The position numbers were made by a program, and so were the translations under genes. Below, one piece after another: positions 1-9,513 of a DNA stretch of 64,000 nucleotides (position 1 is the first letter of the stretch; the number at the start of each line of letters is the position of its first letter). Source of the DNA: CALEUX01 sp964608615 (GTDB taxonomy: Bacteria; Bacteroidota; Bacteroidia; Bacteroidales; Marinilabiliaceae); NCBI GenBank assembly GCA_964608615.1, contig CAZSQG010000004.1:1-64000 (forward strand), written 5' to 3'. Below the pieces are notes generated by a model that saw only the letters and a program-made list of their open reading frames with translations, had not been told where the DNA came from and searched no databases.

Positions 1-2117
1 ACCCTTGGTAATAAAGGCTGAAACGGGATCAGATTTATGGTTGCGTTATAAACCTTTACCGACCTCAGTATCTAGCCGGTATGTTCAAGCCATTCGGTCG
101 TGTTATTTTTCCGGTAAAGATGCTACTATAGAGGCTGCCAAAGAGGAATTACTGATGGCTTTTTCGGGTTTAACAGGTACTCTTTTGTCTGAAGTAACCC
201 GACCTGCTGAAGGAACGCTTTTGGTAGGCACTCATGAGGATCCAATTATTAACAAATTGGGTATTATCCATGAGCTTAAATTATGTGGCGAGGAGGGATT
301 TGTTATTCGTTCAGTAAAGCTTAAAGGCAAAAATATAACGGTTATTGCTGCTAATACTCAGGCTGGGGCCTTGTATGGCACCTTCACTTTTATCAGAATG
401 ATGCAAAGCGGTCAAAGCCTTGCTAATCTCAATATTATTGAACAACCAAAATATAAGCTTCGTTTGCTAAATCATTGGGATAATCCTGACGGAACCGTGG
501 AGCGGGGTTATGCCGGTCATTCTATTTTCTGGAACAGATCCATTGATGCTTCTGTGCTTGAAAAGCAAATTAAGGATTATGCCCGGGCAAATGCTTCCAT
601 TGGTATAAATGGTGTTGTTATCAATAATGTTAATGCTAAACCGGAGATACTTACAAAAGAATATATTAAGCAATTTGCCCGGATAGCCGATGTTCTAAGG
701 CCTTTTAATATAAAGATCTATATGTCGGTTAATTTTGCTTCTCCTGTTGTGATAGGAGGTCTGGAAAATGCTGACCCGCTTAATGCCGAGGTTCCAAAAT
801 GGTGGGAGAATAAAGTGGATGAGATTTATCAGTTGATACCTGATTTTGGGGGATTTCTGGTAAAGGCCAACTCCGAGGGGCAACCCGGACCGATGGATTA
901 TGGACGTACGCATCAGGATGGCGCCAATATGCTGGCCCGGGCTTTAAAGCCTTATAATGGTGTGGTTATGTGGCGCGCATTTGTGTATGCCCCCGAAGGC
1001 GATGATAGGGCTCTTCAGGCTTACGATGAGTTTGTGCCTTTCGATGGGGCGTTTGATGATAATGTTATTGTACAGGTGAAAAATGGACCGGTTGATTTCC
1101 AGCCACGTGAGCCTTTTAGTCCTATGTTTGGTGCCATGCAGAAAACGCCTGTAATGTTGGAATTTCAAATTACGCAGGAATATCTTGGCTTTTCGAATCA
1201 TCTGGCCTTTTTGGNNNNNNNNNNCAACCATGTGGAAGGAAGTGTTAGATGCTGATACCTGGGCCAGAGGAGCTGGTTCAACAGTTGCTAAAACTACTGA
1301 TGGCTCTTTGTTCCCTAATAAGATGACTGCTATTGCCGGCGTGGCCAATATTGGACGAGACGAAAATTGGACCGGTCATCATTTTGCGCAGGCAAACTGG
1401 TATGCTTTTGGTCGTTTGGCATGGGATCACTCACTTAAAAGTGAAGCTATTGCAGATGAATGGATAAGAATGACCTTTTCGCTTGATTCTTCTTTTATTG
1501 TTTCAGTTACCGATATAATGATGCGTTCACGTGAAGCAGTGGTTAACTATATGACTCCTATGGGATTACACCACCTTATGGGTTGGAGTCATCACCATGG
1601 TCCGGAACCATGGACGGAGATTGCTGACGCGCGGCCCGATTGGCTGCCTGGCTACTACCATAAAGCCAGTACTTTTGGTATTGGCTTTAACCGTTCATCC
1701 AGTGGAAGCAATGCTGTTAATCAATATTTTTCGCCGGTAAAGGAGCTTTACAATGATCCTCGTACCTGTCCTGAAAATTTATTGCTTTGGTTTCACCATT
1801 TACCTTGGAATTATCGCATGTACAATGGAATAACCCTTTGGGAAGCGCTCGTTTATAAATATTATTCAGGAGTGGAAGAGGCTCGTTTTTTTCAAAGTAA
1901 ATGGGATGGGCTACAAGGGTTAATTGATGAAGAAAGGTTTTTAGAAGTACAGAAAAAACTTAAGATTCAAACAAGTGAAGCTATCTGGTGGCGTGATGCC
2001 TGTGTTTTGTATTTCCAAACCTTTTCGGGTTTGCCAATTCCATCTGAACTGGAGCGCCCCATACATGATTTGGATGAGTTGAAAAAAATAAAATTTGATA
2101 TGACTCATCATAATTAG
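1..2117 (+). CDS. aguA: GH67 alpha-glucuronidase (5' partial, crosses an assembly gap)
   Basis: Secreted or periplasmic enzyme that removes (4-O-methyl)glucuronic acid from the ends of xylo-oligosaccharides. The open frame runs off the left edge (first in-window codons P-L-V-I-K), so the signal peptide lies outside. The GH67 signature HWDNPDGTVERGYAGHSIFW is present. Counting from the codon at position 5, the expected general acid is E291 (in KANSEGQPGP) and the two expected catalytic carboxylates are D364 (NGPVDFQP) and E392 (QITQEYLG), by family knowledge. A run of 10 N at 1215-1224 shifts the frame, but joining base 1214 directly to 1225 restores one continuous frame (FL-A-TMWKEVLDADT). 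The total of about 700 residues is normal for the family. No sign of true gene breakage. Confidence 0.93.
1215..1224. other. Assembly gap (10 N) inside the GH67 gene
   Basis: Ten N bases. The upstream frame and downstream frame differ as written, but deleting the N run puts both halves in the same frame, so the true gap is zero or a multiple of three bases. Confidence 0.95.
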
Positions 2118-2429
2118 CTTATTGAATGGAAAACATTTTATTTTTTTTGAATCCGAAAAAAATAAGCCGTAGGGAAAGAAAGAAACCATAAAAAGTCAGG
2201 TGTGAATCTGTGTTAACCATCTTATTTCTTTTGCGATACAGGAAATCTAAGGTGTGTTTGCTGCAAAAGTTTTTATTGGTGTAAATTTCTGTTTTATGCC
2301 CTGTGGATTGTAATTTCAGTCCTGTTTTTCTTCAACTCGTCGGTCTTATTCAACAGCCAATCTCCTTTTAGTTTTATGGTGCGTTTTCATGGGTCATCTT
2401 TGTGATGATCATTTTGTAAACATTTAGCC
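2118..2429. other. Intergenic region between GH67 and TonB receptor genes
   Basis: 312 bases without a convincing gene. The only candidate signal is CATCTTTG at 2395-2402, one base off the Bacteroidota -7 box TAnnTTTG and preceded by TTTT at 2372-2375 with a 19-base spacer; it is a weak promoter candidate for the receptor gene. Confidence 0.5.
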
Positions 2430-4682
2430 ATGAAACGATCTATGAGTAAAGTTGTCCTCCAACAGGAAAATGATTACTGGCAGGTTCCATGTAGTTATAG
2501 AAAGAAGTATTCCTGGCACATTAAACTTTTTTTTTCTGCTACGGCAGTTTTCTTTTTTAGCTGTGGTTGGCTGATTTCGCAAAACACCGTTTCGGGAAGT
2601 GTAAAAGACGTATCGGGTTATCCCCTAACGGGTGCAAATGTATTTATTAAAGGTTTTTACGATGGCGATGGAACCGGAGTGGATGGATCGTTTAGCTTCG
2701 AGACGGCTCAAAGCGGTATCGTGGTGCTTATNNNNNNNNNNGTGCTTATGGTTTCTTTTCTGGGGTATGAGCCTCAGGAGAAAAAGGTCGATCTGATCGG
2801 GATACCTGTTGAGGTTAACTTTATTTTGAAACCATCTGTTGGGCAACTTGGTGATGTTATCATTACCGCAGGAATGTTTGAAGCAGGTGACGATAAGAAA
2901 AGCATCACGCTCAATCCGCTCGATATTGTTACGACCCCCAGTGCCGAGGGCGATATTTACGGAGCGCTGATGGCCCTGCCGGGAACTTCAGTGGTGGGCG
3001 AGGATGGCCGTTTGTTTGTTCGGGGAGGTGATGGCTACGAGTCGAAGACTTTTATTGATGGGTTACTGTGCAAAAAACCTTATTCTTCAAGCCTGCCCGA
3101 TCTGCCTTCGCGCGGCAGGTTTTCTCCCTTCCTTTTTAGCGGAACGACCTTTAGTACCGGCGGCTATTCGGCCGAATATGGCCAGGCTCTGTCGTCGGCC
3201 CTGATCCTTACTACCAACTCATTCCCCGATCAAACCCAAACCGAGCTTTCACTTTTGACTGTTGGGCAGGGAATTACTCAGACTTTTTGCAATGAGAAAC
3301 GTGCTTTTTCGGCAGGGATCAACTACCTCAATCTCGGGCCTTATTATCAGGTGGTGTCGCAGGAGCATGGGTTTAATACCCCGCCACGGGAGATTAGTCT
3401 GCAGGTGAGCGCCCGGCAACGGTTGAAAAATGAAGGGATGTTAAAGGTTTTCAGTACCTTTTCCCGATCTCAGTTTGGCTTGGATTATCCCAATACGCTC
3501 AATCCGGGTAGCCTGGCACGACTGTTTATCGACAACCGCAACAGCTATACCAATATTAACCTGGCCGGTGGAATATCCCATGGGTGGTTTGTGAAAGGTG
3601 GACTGGCTGTTGCTTTCGATGATAATCGTCTCGATCTTCAATACTTTAAAGTTAATGAAACCAACCAGAACCTTCATTTCAAGACCACCGCAAAAAAACA
3701 GGTACGTTCAAACCTGAAAGTGATTACCGGCATCGAGGAAACATTTAACCGTTTTAAGCAAGATTACTCTGAAACAGAATCGGGATTTAAGCATATTAGT
3801 CAGTTTCATGATTTTGGAACGGCCGTTTTTGCCGAGTCAGAATGGCTACCATTCGACAGGTTGGCCGCGCGTATTGGTTTTAGGGGCGAACACAGCTCTT
3901 TGCTCGAACAAATTAAGCCGGCTCTGCGGTTTTCAGCAGCCTGGAAGCTCAATGCCTATAGTCAGCTTTCGTTTGCATATGGCCATTTTTATCAAACTCC
4001 TGAGGAAGATTTGCTGCGGTTTACCCATAACCTTGACTTTGAACGGGCCGATCATTCCATTTTAAACTGGCAATGGGAACGGGATGATCGGGTGGTGCGA
4101 ATTGAAACCTATTATAAAAAATACCATGATTTGGTAACATTTAATAGTCAGGAGTTTTGGGATCCCAATACCTATAAAAATAGTGGCAGTGGTTTTTCAA
4201 AAGGACTTGATGTTTTTTACCGGGATCAACGAACCATACGGTCCCTTGATTTCTGGATCTCCTATTCTTTATTGGATTCGAAGCGTCTGTACCGCGATTA
4301 TCCGCAGCAGGCAACGCCAACTTTTGCACCTAAACATTCTTTGTCGTGGGTGGGTAAGTATTGGTTTAACTCTATTACCACGCAGGTAGGTTTATCGGCT
4401 ACGGTGACCAGTGGCCGGCCTTATCACAACCCAAACAAGCCGGGTTTTATGACCGGTATCACGCCTCATTACAGTAATGTGAGCATCAATTGTAGTCATT
4501 TGAGGGACATACTGGGTAAACCGGCTATCATTTATGCATCGGTCAGCAACCTTTTGGGCCGCTCCAATATCTTTGGTTACCGGTATGCATCCGAACCCGA
4601 TAACAACAACGTTTATCCCGGTTATCCGGTTATTCCCGAATCGAAAAGGTTTTATCTGATTGGAGTATTTCTCACACTCTGA
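2430..4682 (+). CDS. TonB-dependent receptor with carboxypeptidase-regulatory-like domain
   Basis: Outer-membrane beta-barrel transporter driven by TonB; substrate unknown. About 750 residues: N-terminal extension and a hydrophobic signal segment (about 31-52), a carboxypeptidase D regulatory-like beta-sandwich (about 54-135, VSGSVKDVSGYPLTGANVF), a plug domain (about 140-240, with RLFVRGGDGYESKTFIDG) and a C-terminal barrel ending in alternating hydrophobic residues and L. Alternative start at the Met codon at 2442. No SusD partner lies next to it, so it is not a classic SusC/SusD pair. A 10-N run at 2732-2741 is bounded by an 8-base duplicated sequence; collapsing it keeps the frame. Neighbour to a GH67 gene upstream and a TPR gene downstream, but a role in glucuronoxylan uptake is only an inference. 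Confidence 0.88.
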   Translation: MKRSMSKVVLQQENDYWQVPCSYRKKYSWHIKLFFSATAVFFFSCGWLISQNTVSGSVKDVSGYPLTGANVFIKGFYDGDGTGVDGSFSFETAQSGIVVLXXXXVLMVSFLGYEPQEKKVDLIGIPVEVNFILKPSVGQLGDVIITAGMFEAGDDKKSITLNPLDIVTTPSAEGDIYGALMALPGTSVVGEDGRLFVRGGDGYESKTFIDGLLCKKPYSSSLPDLPSRGRFSPFLFSGTTFSTGGYSAEYGQALSSALILTTNSFPDQTQTELSLLTVGQGITQTFCNEKRAFSAGINYLNLGPYYQVVSQEHGFNTPPREISLQVSARQRLKNEGMLKVFSTFSRSQFGLDYPNTLNPGSLARLFIDNRNSYTNINLAGGISHGWFVKGGLAVAFDDNRLDLQYFKVNETNQNLHFKTTAKKQVRSNLKVITGIEETFNRFKQDYSETESGFKHISQFHDFGTAVFAESEWLPFDRLAARIGFRGEHSSLLEQIKPALRFSAAWKLNAYSQLSFAYGHFYQTPEEDLLRFTHNLDFERADHSILNWQWERDDRVVRIETYYKKYHDLVTFNSQEFWDPNTYKNSGSGFSKGLDVFYRDQRTIRSLDFWISYSLLDSKRLYRDYPQQATPTFAPKHSLSWVGKYWFNSITTQVGLSATVTSGRPYHNPNKPGFMTGITPHYSNVSINCSHLRDILGKPAIIYASVSNLLGRSNIFGYRYASEPDNNNVYPGYPVIPESKRFYLIGVFLTL
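2732..2741. other. Assembly gap (10 N) that is probably artificial
   Basis: The 8 bases before the N run (2724-2731, GTGCTTAT) are identical to the 8 bases after it (2742-2749). Merging the overlap gives an in-frame I-V-V-L-M-V-S-F-L-G-Y, as expected for this domain, so no sequence appears to be missing. Confidence 0.85.
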
Positions 4683-4766
4683 AGCCCATAATAAGATGTA
4701 GTCAGGTGATTTCGATTTAAAAATTTAATTACCATAAACTTCATTAATTTCTAATTTTAAACAACA

Positions 4767-5417
4767 ATGATTATGAAAACAGTGCTTATTCTTTCGTTTT
4801 TAGTTTATTTTTGGGGAAATGTGCAAGCCATAAACCCCGAATTTGAAACAGTGGTTCTTGAAACTGTTGATCAGTTGTATCGCGATCAAACTATCGAGAC
4901 CGGGCAATCGTGTGTTGGCAAGCTGGAGCGTATTGTTGCGGCTCATCCCAAGCGGTGGGAGGGTTATTATTATTTGGCATATGCCCGTATTACCCTTAGC
5001 TTCCGGGTGTCCAACGGTGATCAGAAGGACGCTATCCTGGATCAGGCTGAAGCAGATATTAAGCAATCGATGGCTCTGGGTGGCGATGCTTCGGAACTAC
5101 AAACCTTGCAAGCCTATGTATACCAGGGCCGGATTGCGGTTAATGGTTTGCGGGGGATGAAGTATTCAGGAATGGCCTCCGAAGCCCTTGAAAAGGCTCT
5201 CCGTCTGAATCCCGATAATGGCAGGGCTCATTTTTTATTGGGAATGAATGTTTACCATACACCATCCATGTTTGGAGGAGGTGCAAAAAATGCCTTGCCA
5301 CATTTTGAGAAAGCTATGACATGTTTCACTAATAATTCAGAGGAGCCAACCATTGCTCCCCATTGGGGCAAAGAAATAACCCTTAATATGATCGAAAAAA
5401 GTGAACAAGGTGAGTAA
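4767..5417 (+). CDS. Secreted tetratricopeptide-repeat protein
   Basis: 216-residue protein with an N-terminal signal peptide (hydrophobic core about 4-16, cleavage likely after VQA). Residues about 50-180 contain TPR-like helices, for example EALEKALRLNPDNGRAHFLL and a second motif around WEGYYYLAYARITL. It is probably a periplasmic scaffold, or a partner of the receptor encoded 84 bases upstream, as small TPR genes often follow TonB receptors in this phylum; the exact function is unknown. The following histidine kinase gene begins about 40 bases downstream, so the three may be one transcript. Confidence 0.7.
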   Translation: MIMKTVLILSFLVYFWGNVQAINPEFETVVLETVDQLYRDQTIETGQSCVGKLERIVAAHPKRWEGYYYLAYARITLSFRVSNGDQKDAILDQAEADIKQSMALGGDASELQTLQAYVYQGRIAVNGLRGMKYSGMASEALEKALRLNPDNGRAHFLLGMNVYHTPSMFGGGAKNALPHFEKAMTCFTNNSEEPTIAPHWGKEITLNMIEKSEQGE

Positions 5418-5458
5418 TGCAGATATTCCATTTCTAACCATTTTTAGCCATTTTTTCA

Positions 5459-6517
5459 ATGACGCCAATTGTCNNNNNNNNNNNGATTAAAGGTTTCTTA
5501 ATCGGGACATCAAGAGATGTCCTGATTATTATGCTGATCGGATTAACCATCAGTCTGGTTTTTAGCTGGGGAAGCATACTGAAAACGGCGGATGTTTTTA
5601 TCCGGGCCGCCCTGTATTCACTGATTATCGGATTGTCGTTATGGAAGGCCAACGAGCTTTTTTCGGCTGCTCTGGGAAAGTATTATCCCTGGCATAAGCG
5701 GCCCGGGCTGACATTATTGCTGGATGTGATTGGAACCATTCTGATTTCTGCGGTTATTATTTTTCTGGTAAATCACTATTTTTATTTCCTTATCTCGAAT
5801 TATAATCTGAAAGAACGGCCGCAGTTATTTTTTCTGATTGGAATCATTCAGCTTTTTATCTCTCTGGTTATTAGCAGTGTTTTTTATATTGCTAAGTTTT
5901 TCAAAGAGTGGCGGGCTCTTCTGGTCAATGAAGAGCATTTAAAACGTGAAGCGTTAACCTCGCAATACGAATCGTTAAAGAGCTATGTGAATCCCCATTT
6001 TCTGTTCAACAGCCTGAGTGTGCTCGATTCCCTTATTGACCACAACCCTGATAAAGCCAAGGATTTTATTGGACGGTTTTCAGATGTTTACCGGTATGTG
6101 CTGCAGCAAAAAGATCGCGATATGGTGCCTTTACCCGAGGAACTTGCATTTGCCCAATCGTATGTTTATTTAAACAAAATACGGCAAGGCGCCGCTTTAC
6201 AAGTCGAAATGGATGTTCAGGATCAGAGTGGGTTTGTGGTTCCTGTTTCCTTGCAGATCCTGCTCGAAAATGCCTTTAAACACAATGAAGCCTCGGTGGA
6301 GAATCCCCTTAAGGTTACTGTCACAAGGATTGAGGACGAACTGGTTGTGGTTAATACTTACCAACCCCGTAAAGTGGTGATTGATAACCAGGGCATAGGA
6401 CTAAAAACCATCTGCCGGAGATATGAACAGCTCACTAACCAGAACGTTAAAGTGGTTAACGCAGAGGGCTTTTTTAAAGTTTGCCTGCCCATTATTAACG
6501 ATATTGAAGATGTTTAG
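5459..6517 (+). CDS. LytS/YehU-type sensor histidine kinase (start obscured by gap)
   Basis: Membrane sensor kinase of the His_kinase (PF06580) family. About four transmembrane helices occupy residues 15-155, followed by a short coiled coil and the kinase core: H-box NPHFLFN near residue 180, N-box QILLENAFKHN near 270 and G-box GIGLKTICRRYEQL near 325. An 11-N run at 5474-5484 lies five codons after the first possible start, so the true N terminus is uncertain. The cognate LytTR response regulator is encoded 209 bases downstream. In this family the kinase signals to a LytTR regulator that often controls transport or surface genes; the adjacent TonB receptor and TPR gene are plausible targets by inference. 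Confidence 0.9.
   Translation: MTPIVXXXXIKGFLIGTSRDVLIIMLIGLTISLVFSWGSILKTADVFIRAALYSLIIGLSLWKANELFSAALGKYYPWHKRPGLTLLLDVIGTILISAVIIFLVNHYFYFLISNYNLKERPQLFFLIGIIQLFISLVISSVFYIAKFFKEWRALLVNEEHLKREALTSQYESLKSYVNPHFLFNSLSVLDSLIDHNPDKAKDFIGRFSDVYRYVLQQKDRDMVPLPEELAFAQSYVYLNKIRQGAALQVEMDVQDQSGFVVPVSLQILLENAFKHNEASVENPLKVTVTRIEDELVVVNTYQPRKVVIDNQGIGLKTICRRYEQLTNQNVKVVNAEGFFKVCLPIINDIEDV
5474..5484. other. Assembly gap (11 N) near the start of the histidine kinase
   Basis: Eleven N bases, one more than the other two gaps, keeping the reading frame as written. The flanks share no overlap, so some sequence may be missing. Confidence 0.9.
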
Positions 6518-6540
6518 GTCACAGAATTAGGGATGAATGC

Positions 6541-6681
6541 ACCAGAATCCAGAGTCTGGTATTTATGGATTAATTAGTTCTAATTTATGTAGATTCGCGA
6601 ATCTCTGCGAAGCAGAAAAAGTTTCCAGGTTATGTAGATTCGCAATTTATTGCAAATTTCTGTGAAGCAGGGAAAGAGTTT
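6541..6681. repeat. Hairpin plus two-copy direct repeat between kinase and regulator genes
   Basis: 6541-6560 is a 6-bp hairpin (ACCAGA/TCTGGT). Two related units follow at 6585-6624 and 6630-6681, both beginning TTATGTAGATTCGC and both containing TCTG(C/T)GAAGCAG. The first contains the perfect 14-base palindrome AGATTCGCGAATCT (6591-6604); in the second this is imperfect with a longer loop. Function unknown; could be a binding site for the LytTR regulator or a dispersed repeat. Confidence 0.6.
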
Positions 6682-6726
6682 AATGTTTATTGTATAAAAA
6701 GGTTAAACCAAATCATATATCATTCT

Positions 6727-7491
6727 ATGTCCTTAAAAATACTGATCGTTGAAGATGAGCCCTTTTCAGCACAGAAGCTGGTTAAAATGCTTTTAAAGCT
6801 GGTGCCTGATGGGCAAATACTGGCGATTCTTGATTCTGTGAAGGCTGCTGTTGACTGGATTTCGCACAACCCTAAACCCGACTTAGCCTTTTTCGATATT
6901 CAACTGGCCGATGGTATCAGTTTTGAAATATTTGAACAGATAAAGGTACCCTTTCCGGTGGTCTTTACTACGGCATTTAATGAGTATGCGTTGAAGGCTT
7001 TTAAAGTTAACAGCATAGATTATTTGCTGAAACCCCTGAAAGAGCAGGAGCTGGCAATTGCCATTGAGAAATTTCGTAACGGATACTATTCACGGCCGGC
7101 GTCGTTGGAGGTTGAGTCCATTGCTGCCACATTGAATCAACTGACCAATACCCATAAAAGTAGATTTTTAGTTAAAGTGGGGGAGCATCTGAAAATGATC
7201 CTTACAAGCGATATCGTATTGTTTTATTCACTCGACAAGGCCGTTTTTGTTAAAACACAATCAGGAGCCGATTATGCGCTGGATTTTACTCTGGAACAGA
7301 TTTGTGGACTGGTTGACCCGGCGGCTTTTTTTCGTGTGAGTCGCAGTCATATTGTAGCTCTGTCAGGTATTTCAGATGTTGTGGCTTATTCAGGAAGTCG
7401 ATATAAAGTAAAACTGGGGGTTAAAACAGATGCCGACATTATTGTTGCCCGCGAAAAAGTACAGGCCTTTAAATTGTGGCTCGAAGGGTAA
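6727..7491 (+). CDS. LytTR-family response regulator
   Basis: 254-residue DNA-binding response regulator. The receiver domain (1-120) has the acidic pocket E9-D10-E11, phospho-acceptor D57 (FFDIQLADG), the conserved Thr pair T81/T82 and K102 (LLKPL). The LytTR DNA-binding domain spans about 150-250 (FLVKVGEHLKMI, FFRVSRSHIVAL). It lies downstream of the LytS-type kinase and is its likely partner. It ends tail to tail with the permease gene, with a single base between the stop codons. Confidence 0.93.
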   Translation: MSLKILIVEDEPFSAQKLVKMLLKLVPDGQILAILDSVKAAVDWISHNPKPDLAFFDIQLADGISFEIFEQIKVPFPVVFTTAFNEYALKAFKVNSIDYLLKPLKEQELAIAIEKFRNGYYSRPASLEVESIAATLNQLTNTHKSRFLVKVGEHLKMILTSDIVLFYSLDKAVFVKTQSGADYALDFTLEQICGLVDPAAFFRVSRSHIVALSGISDVVAYSGSRYKVKLGVKTDADIIVAREKVQAFKLWLEG

Positions 7492-7492
7492 T

Positions 7493-8533
7493 CTATAACC
7501 ATCCCTGGGTATCGAAAAGCCAGGTAAGCAAAAAGGCGCTCGTAAAGGCAATTATGGGTGCAATCAGCCAGATAATGAAAAAGCGGTTAACCTCTGTTTT
7601 TCGGAAGATGTTTTTGGCTCCAAGTTTTGCCACCCCAATTCCTAAAATGGCTCCAACATTTAGTTGAACCAGCGAGGTTGGTACTCCCTTTATTACTGAG
7701 GCCATTAACAATAAACTGGCCGTAACAAATGCAATAATAATGGCTTCTATTTTTCCAAATAGGATAATTTCTTTGCCAGTGTTTTGCATGATTTTCTGAC
7801 CAAAAAATGAACTGCCAATACCAAAGTTGGGCGCAACTATCAATGTTGAAATAATCATTATCAGTAAAAAATTCTGATCAGTTGGATTAATTCCAAGTTC
7901 GTTGATAGTCATAGATGCAATGGGGCCAGCAGCATTGGCAACATTGTTGGCCCCAATACTGAATGCAACATAAAGGGACATGGCAATTACCAATACTTTT
8001 AAAATTGGATGATTATGAGTTTTTGACGACATCAGGTACCCTCTACGCCGGATAGGATTATAGATATATTTTCCAATTAAAAAGCAAACAGCAAAAGAAA
8101 CCAGCGGTAAAACAAACCATGTGGGAATAATATCGATAAAAAGTTTACTGGTATTGAGCTTGTTAAAATATAGAGCAGGTGCTGTAACAGCCAGTATGGT
8201 TGATTGGCTGGTTGACTGAGGAATTCCCATTAGGTTTGCAAAAAGGAGCGAAAGGCTTATTGAAAAGAGAATAATTGAAACCAAGGTGTATCCCATCATT
8301 TCTGTTGGTAATAAATCTTTTCCAATGGTTAAGGAGGTGCTTTTACCTGCCACAATAGCTCCTATAAATACCATTACCCCGAATAATCCGGGAATGAGAT
8401 TCTTTTTTATAATGTTTGCTCCATAGGCAACAGAAAATGAAGGACCAACACCACTTCCCCCCATATTAATAGCCAGAAACATTGCTATAACATAGGGAAT
8501 TAGCAGATGATTAAAAATGGGTGATGGCGCCAT
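7493..8533 (-). CDS. PiT-family inorganic anion permease (phosphate or sulfate)
   Basis: 346-residue polytopic inner-membrane protein of the PiT/PHO4 family with about ten hydrophobic helices. The C-terminal half carries GANNVANAAGP, close to the PiT signature GANDVANA, but the N-terminal half has only the degenerate AINMGGSGVGPSFSVAYGAN. PiT members carry phosphate, while the related CysP subgroup carries sulfate; the altered signature leaves the substrate open. It is convergent with the response regulator gene. The upstream 390 bases contain a hairpin and a palindrome but no clear promoter box. Confidence 0.85.
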   Translation of the reverse strand: MAPSPIFNHLLIPYVIAMFLAINMGGSGVGPSFSVAYGANIIKKNLIPGLFGVMVFIGAIVAGKSTSLTIGKDLLPTEMMGYTLVSIILFSISLSLLFANLMGIPQSTSQSTILAVTAPALYFNKLNTSKLFIDIIPTWFVLPLVSFAVCFLIGKYIYNPIRRRGYLMSSKTHNHPILKVLVIAMSLYVAFSIGANNVANAAGPIASMTINELGINPTDQNFLLIMIISTLIVAPNFGIGSSFFGQKIMQNTGKEIILFGKIEAIIIAFVTASLLLMASVIKGVPTSLVQLNVGAILGIGVAKLGAKNIFRKTEVNRFFIIWLIAPIIAFTSAFLLTWLFDTQGWL

Positions 8534-8922
8534 ATATCTCTTTACTCAGGTTTATTTGGGTAAATTTAACCAAAAGGAAGGTAAAGTATGTACCGTTGAG
8601 GTTAAATTGGGTATTTATGCTTAGCTATATGAGCGATTGCTAGATAATATGAAAATTAACAAAATCAGATTGTTAAGTAGAGAGTAGGATGAAATAAAAG
8701 TTAACACTCCTTGTTTCATCCTTTATTATTAATTTTTAAAGAGATTTACTATCAATTAACCGCTAACGCTTAATCATCTGGGTTTAAATTAAAATAGCTG
8801 GGTGGTTTATAAGTAGATGGAAATAAAAGTATTGTGCCACGGTCCATGTATCGATACATTATCTAATAAGGCAACAAAAAAGTTATTGAATAATTGAATT
8901 AATAAGCCAAACAATTGTCATT
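8534..8922. other. Intergenic region with hairpin and palindrome
   Basis: No gene seen. AGGATGAAA (8686-8694) pairs with TTTCATCCT (8714-8722), a terminator-like hairpin followed by T-rich sequence. ATGTATCGATACAT at 8846-8859 is a perfect 14-base palindrome, a possible operator. Confidence 0.5.
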
Positions 8923-9270
8923 TCAGCCTCCTGCTTTTTTTGCTTTATATCCTTTGTCAGTGAGATAAATCAGTATCTTCTCCCTAAAATCACCTTGGAT
9001 AAGGATTTCTCCATCTTTTGAACTCCCACCGCTACCACAGATGTTTTTGAGTTTCTTTTCCAGTTCTTTTAGGTCCTCTGGGGTTCCTTTAAATTCAGTA
9101 ATAAGGGTTACTGTTTTTCCTTTTCTTTGTTTTGAATCCAACCATATTTTTAGGTTTTGTTTTTCAGGAGGAAGGGTTTCATTAGCTTCCTGATCGTTGC
9201 TTTCATACTCAAATTGGGGGTTAGTACTGAATATGATGCCTCCTTGATTGTTTCTTTGTTTTTTAGCCAT
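8923..9270 (-). CDS. SUI1/YciH-type translation initiation factor-like protein
   Basis: 115-residue cytoplasmic protein. An N-terminal low-complexity tail (1-40) precedes the SUI1/eIF1 fold (about 45-112): KGKTVTLITEFKGTPEDL, then CGSGGSSKDGEILIQGDF and a C-terminal GYKAKKAGG, the usual family end. Bacterial YciH relatives influence initiation fidelity, but the role in this phylum is not established. It stands alone, with a promoter match just upstream at 9286-9293. Confidence 0.88.
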   Translation of the reverse strand: MAKKQRNNQGGIIFSTNPQFEYESNDQEANETLPPEKQNLKIWLDSKQRKGKTVTLITEFKGTPEDLKELEKKLKNICGSGGSSKDGEILIQGDFREKILIYLTDKGYKAKKAGG

Positions 9271-9285
9271 GACAGATTCTTTTTA

Positions 9286-9293
9286 CAAAAATA
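9286..9293 (-). promoter_or_regulatory. Putative -7 promoter box for the SUI1-like gene
   Basis: CAAAAATA on the plus strand reads TATTTTTG on the minus strand, an exact match to TAnnTTTG, ending 16 bases before the start codon. No good -33 element is seen. Confidence 0.5.
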
Positions 9294-9513
9294 AGGCATT
9301 TAGTTTTACCTCTAAGTAATTATTAAGATTTCATGTGTCTATAATTTGTTTTTCAATGGTCAGATAGCCTCCCGTCTGAAAGGCGGGAGCCTATTACCCT
9401 GTGCGAGTATGACTTTACTCATGGCTCGATTCAGCTTGTGAATGGTTATTATTTAAATACGATGTAAATAATAATTATTTAATAATGAGCATTCGTTTAT
9501 AATCATTATTCAC

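Noticed and set aside
1185..1300. Two separate GH67 genes around the N run
   Set aside because: The halves complement each other exactly and become one frame when the N run is removed.
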